From Enterobacter sp. kpr-6 (GTDB taxonomy: Bacteria > Pseudomonadota > Gammaproteobacteria > Enterobacterales > Enterobacteriaceae): 64,000 nucleotides of DNA. The position numbers and the translations under genes are program-made. Of this stretch, positions 59,553 through 64,000 are shown one piece after another. The stretch spans positions 1 through 64,000 of the forward strand of contig NZ_FOYH01000010.1 in the NCBI RefSeq assembly GCF_900116015.1, written 5' to 3'. Position 1 is the stretch's first letter. Each line of letters opens with the position of its first letter. A model generated the notes under the pieces. The model made no database searches. It was not told where the DNA came from and saw only the letters and a list, made by a program, of their open reading frames with translations.

Positions 59553-60248
59553 ATGGCTTGTAGTAGGGGAAAAGCTTCTCCCAACGCAAATACAATTAGA
59601 CGGCTTTTTGCCAGTTCAGGCGGTTTTTGCCAAAATCCAAAATGTTTGCAACCTTTGTTTGTTGATGCTGGTGACAAAAATATAACAATTGGGGAGCTTG
59701 CTCACATTTTCAGCGCTATTGATAATGGCCCACGAACCAATGCTGATCTAACTGATGAGCAGCGAGGTCATTTTGATAACATTATTCTTCTATGTGCTAA
59801 TTGCCATACAACAATTGACAAGGCAGAGGAATATTTTACTGATGAAGTTATTCGCTCTTGGAAAAATGACCATATCGATAAAATTAATGCAACTTTTGGT
59901 GTTAAAACATACGATAACAGAGAGTCTGTTAGACAGGAGTTAGAAAAATACTTTAGAGAAAATAATGCGATTTTTGTAACATATGGGCCAACTCAAGAGA
60001 ATAGTGTTGATCCCGAAAATCCAAATGCAGAAATTTGGTTGAGAAAAATTCAATCTCACATCTTACCCAACAATAGAAAAATACAGCGATTAGTGGAACA
60101 AAATTATCATCTCATGAGTGAAGATGAAAAAAATACTTTTTCAAAGCTTTGCGTTCATATAGATGATTTTGAATCAAAGCATCTTGGTTTAACTGATGCT
60201 AATGGTAGTAGGTTTCCTGAGGCTGCTTCAGAGTTATTTATAGGATGA
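59553..60248 (+). CDS. HNH-type nuclease-like protein (zinc-binding)
   Basis: This 231-aa protein has an HNH-like N-terminal domain: GFCQNPKC (first Cys pair), GELAHIFSA with the catalytic-type His, and NIILLCANCHTTID with the second Cys pair and the final His. The region after residue 110 is helical and has no motif I know. HNH proteins of this layout occur as effectors in anti-phage systems. It starts 35 bp after a putative promoter and is followed 4 bp later by the next gene, so the three genes form an operon. AT-rich like the rest of the island. Confidence 0.75.
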   Translation: MACSRGKASPNANTIRRLFASSGGFCQNPKCLQPLFVDAGDKNITIGELAHIFSAIDNGPRTNADLTDEQRGHFDNIILLCANCHTTIDKAEEYFTDEVIRSWKNDHIDKINATFGVKTYDNRESVRQELEKYFRENNAIFVTYGPTQENSVDPENPNAEIWLRKIQSHILPNNRKIQRLVEQNYHLMSEDEKNTFSKLCVHIDDFESKHLGLTDANGSRFPEAASELFIG

Positions 60249-60252
60249 GACA

Positions 60253-60903
60253 ATGAGTATAAATGCAAGTGAAGGTTATATTTCATGGATGGCTGGGAAA
60301 TTACAAGAAACCAAAGGTATTGAAAGTGCTGAAGTAAAAGGTAATGGGGCTTTAGTGATTAATACCAAAGAGGGAGAAACCTATTCGATTGGAGCGATCA
60401 GTACTGGCCGTATAACATGCCCTGAACTAAATGAATATTTAGAGGATAAGGAAATTGATTTTTTATCAGTTAAGGGCGGCGTTGAATTTATCTCCGGGGA
60501 TGCAATGAATTTGCTTGAGCAAAAAAAAATAGGAGTGGATTCATTCGGGTATATTGCATCAGCTTTAATAACTAGCAATCCACACGAGCATCTTGATAAA
60601 GAACATTTGTTTATCAATCGAGTTTTTAAACAACATTCACATGTTAGTTCTGTAGAGCGAGAAACCAACAAAAAATATAGATTAAAAAGACGCGGGATGG
60701 CAGATCTGGTTATTGTGGCAGTGAATGACTATGATATGACGGCGGGTTCTGTAAGAGATGCTGTTGGACTGCATGGTAATTGTGATATTGTTTTTGCTTC
60801 AAATCCAAATGGACGATTGACAACTCAGGCAAAAGAGGCTGCTGAAAGCATTGGGGTTGAACTTTACAAACTGAGTGATTTGTTACGAAGAATCTCACGG
60901 TAG
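60253..60903 (+). CDS. Uncharacterised protein of the HNH operon (216 aa)
   Basis: This 216-aa soluble protein is not recognised. The N-terminal part alternates strands and turns (GNGALVINTKEG, IDFLSVKGGVEF). The C-terminal part (GMADLVIVAVNDYDMTAGSVRDAV, then ASNPNGRLTTQAKEAAESIGVE) looks alpha/beta and could be a nuclease-like or Rossmann-like fold, but no catalytic set is clear. A basic RLKRRG patch near residue 143 might bind nucleic acid. Its stop shares a base with the GTG start of the following gene. Confidence 0.65.
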   Translation: MSINASEGYISWMAGKLQETKGIESAEVKGNGALVINTKEGETYSIGAISTGRITCPELNEYLEDKEIDFLSVKGGVEFISGDAMNLLEQKKIGVDSFGYIASALITSNPHEHLDKEHLFINRVFKQHSHVSSVERETNKKYRLKRRGMADLVIVAVNDYDMTAGSVRDAVGLHGNCDIVFASNPNGRLTTQAKEAAESIGVELYKLSDLLRRISR

Positions 60904-61220
60904 TGAATTTTCAAAAAGCTATTGAATCTATCTGTGATGTTATTATTTATCATAGTTTATGTGTTGTTGATGTGTATGTGTTTGGATCAGCATTAAATAA
61001 TTTTAACAGCGCTAATGACATCGATATACTTGTGATAGGTGATTATGTTGATGGCTTATTGTTAAAGGAAAAACTACGAGGGCTAGATTTATTTATTCCA
61101 GTTCATGTTATCTCAATGACTAGCTTTGAAGAACGTGAGCTGGATTTTATTAACTCTGTTGGTTCTTCTATGCTTGTTATTGATAAAGGAGTTGAGATTG
61201 ATTTCGCATTTTATAAATGA
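60903..61220 (+). CDS. Minimal nucleotidyltransferase-like protein
   Basis: This 105-aa protein carries the Pol-beta-type NTase motif: VDVYVFGSAL at about 22-31 and NDIDILVIG at about 38-46, i.e. hGS...DxD. The third acidic residue is not obvious (VHVISM where a VD-type strand is expected), so activity is uncertain. The GTG start overlaps the previous stop by 1 bp. Stand-alone MNT proteins usually pair with HEPN toxins, but no HEPN gene is adjacent; here it follows an HNH protein and an unknown protein. Confidence 0.65.
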   Translation: MNFQKAIESICDVIIYHSLCVVDVYVFGSALNNFNSANDIDILVIGDYVDGLLLKEKLRGLDLFIPVHVISMTSFEERELDFINSVGSSMLVIDKGVEIDFAFYK

Positions 61221-61315
61221 CAGGTGATAATAGCCTCTCCTTGAGATGATATGTCTCAAGGAGATACTTTAACTATAAGGAATAAACTTGGAATTTTATT
61301 ACTTTGATCACCTAT

Positions 61316-61990
61316 TCAAATGTTTACTTCTCGAATTCGTTGCTGAAGTGGATTTAATTCATTACGCACAAAAACTGTCGATGCCTTCTCCACATCCCCA
61401 AACCCCTCAACAGTGCTAGGCATGATCCCCATCATCTGCGGCGGAACGCGGTGCGCCGCCATCATATCATCCCGGCTCACGTTCTTGATGTTCAGAAACT
61501 CATCCTTTGCCACCACCTCTGACAGGGGGAGGATCTGAATACCATCCTTTTTGCCATTGGGTGAGTACATAAACAGGTTACGGAAATTGCCCGGCCCCTT
61601 GGCGCTTTTCATGGCCTGGCGGATGTTGTTCACGTCTTCCTGGTTTTGCGCGGCGTCTGTCATGTACATGACGAAGCCCGCGTGGCTGCCGTTGATGTAA
61701 TACTTCCGGCGGAACAGCGTGGCGGACTCGTTGAGCAGGGCGGAAGGGATGGCGGACAGGTATTCCGGCAGGCCGTAAATCTCCTGATTCAAATCCGGCT
61801 CCATCAGGTGGAAGATGCTGCCTTTGGTGAACTCGTAGGGCTGGGTGGTCATGCCGTACTGCACAAACCAGTAAGTATCGAGGTCGATCCCGAGGCGGGT
61901 GTATTTCGCCAGTGATGGCTCCAGCGACAAAATGCCGCCCAGCCGGTTCGTCCGTTTCTCAAGATAGGCATTACCAAACACCAGGTAATC
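61316..61990 (-). pseudogene. Q: Phage P2-type portal (gpQ) fragment
   Basis: A 224-residue piece of the P2 gpQ portal, the dodecameric DNA entry vertex of the head. It begins at DYLVFGNAYLEKR with no start of its own and stops early after RIREVNI, where P2 continues for a few dozen residues. The N-terminal third is missing at the junction with the IS3-family fragment (about 61991). The conserved EIYGLPEYL and RVPPQMMGI segments identify it. In P2 this gene reads toward cos, as it does here. Confidence 0.88.
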
Positions 61991-62164
61991 CTCCGCTCAG
62001 TGAATATGAGTCACGGATAAGCATCAGCAGACGCTGGTTATCTTGATCACGCGCCGAGACCGGGTTGTGCAGCCGCGCGTAGAACCCGGCCCGGGCGACA
62101 TTCAGTACCCGACACATCGTCATCACACTCCATACAGTGCGGTGTTCATTGATAAAGCGGTACT
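61971..62164 (-). pseudogene. IS3-family OrfB (integrase) N-terminal fragment
   Basis: Reading LKYRFINEHRTVW, then VLNVARAGFYARLHNP and ending RDSYSLSGGLPGVW-stop, this is the OrfB start. The last five codons come from the portal gene in another phase. The DDE catalytic core is missing. Confidence 0.75.
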
Positions 62165-62507
62165 TCAGTCGAGCTCCCTTGCAAAGTACCGCGCGGCCTT
62201 TTTCAGGATATCCCGCTCTTCTTCGGTACGTTTTAGCTGCGCCCGTAGTTTCAGGATCTCGCTTTTGGCTTCCAGTAAATCCCGGGCATGCTGTTCGCTG
62301 TTATGGGGTTTAATAGCCCGTAACCACTTATAGAGACTGTGTGCGGAAACGCCCAGACGGTCAGATACTTCGGCAACGGAATAACCGCGTTCCGTTATCT
62401 GACGGACGGCTTCTTCCTTAAATTCAGGTGTAAATCGTGTGTGCCCATACGCTCCTCCTATGCTCAAACTATAGGGCAGGATCGTCTACCGGGGTGGGGT
62501 CAGTCCA
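61991..62507 (-). mobile_element. Truncated IS3-family insertion sequence
   Basis: The left end is TGGACTGACCCC on the minus strand (from 62507), followed by orfA and the first ~60 codons of orfB. OrfB stops being IS-like after RDSYSLSGG, where the portal fragment begins, and ends five codons later. The right end of the element and most of orfB are deleted, so it cannot move on its own. Confidence 0.8.
62165..62467 (-). CDS. IS3-family transposase OrfA (HTH protein)
   Basis: This is about 100 aa: an HTH (TRFTPEFKEEAVRQIT, SVAEVSDRLGVSAHSLYKWL) followed by a leucine-zipper coiled coil (ILKLRAQLKRTEEERDILKK). It normally makes OrfAB with OrfB by -1 frameshifting. The frame opens at a TTG (62467); the better ATG at 62448, preceded by AGGAGGAG, is in another phase, suggesting a small indel near the 5' end. 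Probably non-functional because OrfB is truncated. Confidence 0.7.
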   Translation of the reverse strand: MSIGGAYGHTRFTPEFKEEAVRQITERGYSVAEVSDRLGVSAHSLYKWLRAIKPHNSEQHARDLLEAKSEILKLRAQLKRTEEERDILKKAARYFARELD

Positions 62508-62730
62508 TATATGACTCTGAGGTGTCTGTTAAACCCGTAGCGATTCACTACCGTTATCAGCGAGTAAAATAATGAAATTGAAATCTCGCAGCAATTGAGG
62601 AGTGTTGAGCGGATGTTTTTATGTTCCGCTAAAAATTCTAATGTACTGATGTTTTTACAGAATTTAATATTTCTAAATTATATTGAATGCTAAATTGAGC
62701 ATGAGGGATGTCTTGCCTCTAGCTACTTGG
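62508..62730. other. Intergenic stretch between IS fragment and GNAT gene
   Basis: About 220 bp of AT-rich sequence. No supported gene or motif found. Confidence 0.4.
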
Positions 62731-63213
62731 TTATTCCTTGATGTAAAGAATAAGGGAATGGTTTCCTCTCTTACTTTTGTAAGGTTTGCCAACTTTGGAA
62801 AAGCCAAATTTGTTAAATAAATACTGCATTGCTGTATTATTTTCACGCGTCGTAGAAAAGCATGATTTGTCAGTTAGTTGTTTGCAAATTAATTCCATTA
62901 AGATGTGCCCGTAGCCTTTATTTCGTGCTGTTTCTGCAACATATAGCCAGCCTAGCTCAAAGTCGTAATTGCCTTGTCCGGAAACACCAGACCTTTCAAA
63001 GGTCTTGGATTTATATGCTTTACTTGGGTTTTTGATAGCTCCTACTGCAACAGTTTGGTCGTTATTGTCGTAGATAAAAATAAGCAGTTCCGCGCACAAA
63101 ATCCGTTCTTGAAGTCCTGCTGATTCTACTTCTCCACCCTCGTTAACAAGTGCTTCAAATATTGCGATTTCTGCATCGCTACAACAATTAGGTTTTTTAA
63201 CTAATTTTTTCAT
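62731..63213 (-). CDS. GNAT-family N-acetyltransferase
   Basis: This 160-aa protein has the acetyl-CoA-binding core FELGWLYVAETARNKGYGHIL, with the RNKGYG loop as motif A, and a motif-B-like NTAMQYLFNKFGFSKVG. The substrate is unknown; island-borne GNATs often modify antibiotics, tRNA-bound toxins or proteins. It is a single gene with its own AT-rich upstream region. No antitoxin-like gene is next to it, which argues against a GNAT toxin-antitoxin pair. Confidence 0.82.
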   Translation of the reverse strand: MKKLVKKPNCCSDAEIAIFEALVNEGGEVESAGLQERILCAELLIFIYDNNDQTVAVGAIKNPSKAYKSKTFERSGVSGQGNYDFELGWLYVAETARNKGYGHILMELICKQLTDKSCFSTTRENNTAMQYLFNKFGFSKVGKPYKSKRGNHSLILYIKE

Positions 63214-63325
63214 GTTTATTACACCTTTTGTAATGAATTAATCTTTTATCAATTTCAATATTGATTATAAACATTCCTAATTACAACATAGGTTAATGAA
63301 TAGCTCTGTTTTTAGTACTAACGAA

Positions 63326-64000
63326 TCATCCCACAAGCCTCATTCCTTTCATCCCTCCTTCAATCATGCTCCCACGATCCGCAGCCATCACAAAATCAGC
63401 CCACCACTGCATCATTGGGCGTCTCTGCTCAAGATAATCTGTACGGTTATAAGCACGGCGAACCTCATTCTTATCCACATGGGCTAATACCGCTTCAATA
63501 ACGTCAGCTAGAAAACCCTGCTCGTTAAGGGCAGTACTAGCAATAGATCGCAAGCCATGAGAGACGAGCACACCACCAAAGCCAGAACGTTTAAGTGCAG
63601 CGTTTACTGTTTGGCTATTCATAGACTGGTTCGGCTTGATACGGCTTAGAAAAATGAATTCTCGGCCACTACTCAAAGGCTTCATCATTTCAAGAATAGA
63701 AAGCGCCTCATCCGATAATGGAACCGTATGATCTCGGTTCATCTTCATTCGAGCTGCTGGGATTTTCCATTCTTTAGCATCAAAATCGATCTCATCCCAC
63801 CGAGCTTCTGCTGCTTCAGCGGGCCGTGAGATGGTCAGAAGTTGCCACATGAACAAACATCGAGTAGGCAAAATAATGTTGGCATTTCTCATTGTCTGCA
63901 TCACTTGCGGTAACTGATCAGGGCGGATGCTCGGCATGTTCTTTTTCTGAGGTTTCTCAAAGGCTTTGCCAATATTGACACTGGGAACTGCATCAATAAG
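63326..64000 (-). CDS. P4-type tyrosine recombinase (integrase), 3' part; 5' end outside the window
   Basis: The last 224 residues of a P4/DUF4102-type integrase. The frame stays open to the end of the window (upstream residues NIGKAFEKPQKKN match the family), so the N-terminal arm-binding and core-binding domains are beyond 64000. Catalytic residues: Arg in TISRPAEAAEARW, the HGLR box (SHGLRSIAST), and the nucleophile Tyr in NRTDYLEQRRPMMQWW. It integrates genomic islands, usually into tRNA genes. The attachment site is probably beyond the right end. Confidence 0.92.
   Translation of the reverse strand, partial: LIDAVPSVNIGKAFEKPQKKNMPSIRPDQLPQVMQTMRNANIILPTRCLFMWQLLTISRPAEAAEARWDEIDFDAKEWKIPAARMKMNRDHTVPLSDEALSILEMMKPLSSGREFIFLSRIKPNQSMNSQTVNAALKRSGFGGVLVSHGLRSIASTALNEQGFLADVIEAVLAHVDKNEVRRAYNRTDYLEQRRPMMQWWADFVMAADRGSMIEGGMKGMRLVG

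Noticed and set aside
60903-61220. MNT-HEPN toxin-antitoxin pair
   Set aside because: The NTase-like gene has no adjacent HEPN protein; the upstream 216-aa protein lacks the RxxxxH motif.
61646-61915. Plus-strand frame of 89 codons
   Set aside because: It is antisense to the gpQ fragment and has no ribosome site.

Overview
The window is chromosomal DNA of a member of the Enterobacteriaceae, most likely from the Enterobacter/Leclercia/Lelliottia/Klebsiella side of the family. The first 24 kb follow the E. coli gene neighbourhood around luxS, emrAB, proU and nrdHIEF closely, with near-identical proteins. However, stpA/ygaV/ygaP are absent between alaE and yqaE, a second (type-2) 2-isopropylmalate synthase is present, and the MFS gene that I recall as a pseudogene (ygaY) in E. 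coli is intact. I cannot name the species from the sequence alone.

Region by region. 1-9.7 kb: tRNA-Arg(ACG), yqaB-yqaA, gshA, the sigmaE-type sRNA micA on the opposite strand, luxS, an AraC regulator tail-to-tail with a type-2 leuA, and the emrR(mprA)-emrA-emrB multidrug efflux operon. 9.7-20.4 kb: ygaZH valine exporter, ygaY-like MFS exporter, proVWX glycine betaine/proline uptake, and nrdHIEF (class Ib ribonucleotide reductase) with a pair of NrdR-like boxes upstream. 19.9-24 kb: AhpD-like protein divergent from a MocR regulator, ygaM, ygaC, alaE, a DUF2158 protein and yqaE. 24-31 kb: a Tsr/Tar-like chemoreceptor, a Dcm-type cytosine methyltransferase without vsr or restriction partner, a HAMP-GAF-GGDEF cyclase and a DUF1906/SH3/DUF2272-like cell-wall protein.

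31-42.5 kb is a contact-dependent-inhibition-type two-partner secretion locus: cdiB transporter, a HlyC-like lysine acyltransferase (cdiC), a 2787-residue CdiA exoprotein without a VENN motif, and a small lipoprotein. 42.9-53 kb holds a LysR/EamA divergent pair, an nhaA paralogue, and a signalling cluster (chemoreceptor, CHASE4-like/PAS/GGDEF/EAL protein, chemoreceptor).

From about 53.1 kb to the end the base composition becomes strongly AT-rich and the region is an accessory island with P2/P4-type remnants: two cos-like sequences, a P2 gpQ (portal) fragment truncated at both ends, a truncated IS3-family element fused to it, and a P4-type integrase running off the window. Two putative defence modules sit here: a three-gene system with a Rad50-like ABC ATPase (55.0-58.8 kb, layout of the ABC three-component systems) and a three-gene HNH / unknown / minimal-nucleotidyltransferase operon (59.5-61.2 kb). 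In P2-like phages the stretch next to cos and gene Q is a known hotspot for anti-phage cargo. The second operon matches no system I recognise and is the best candidate for something undescribed.
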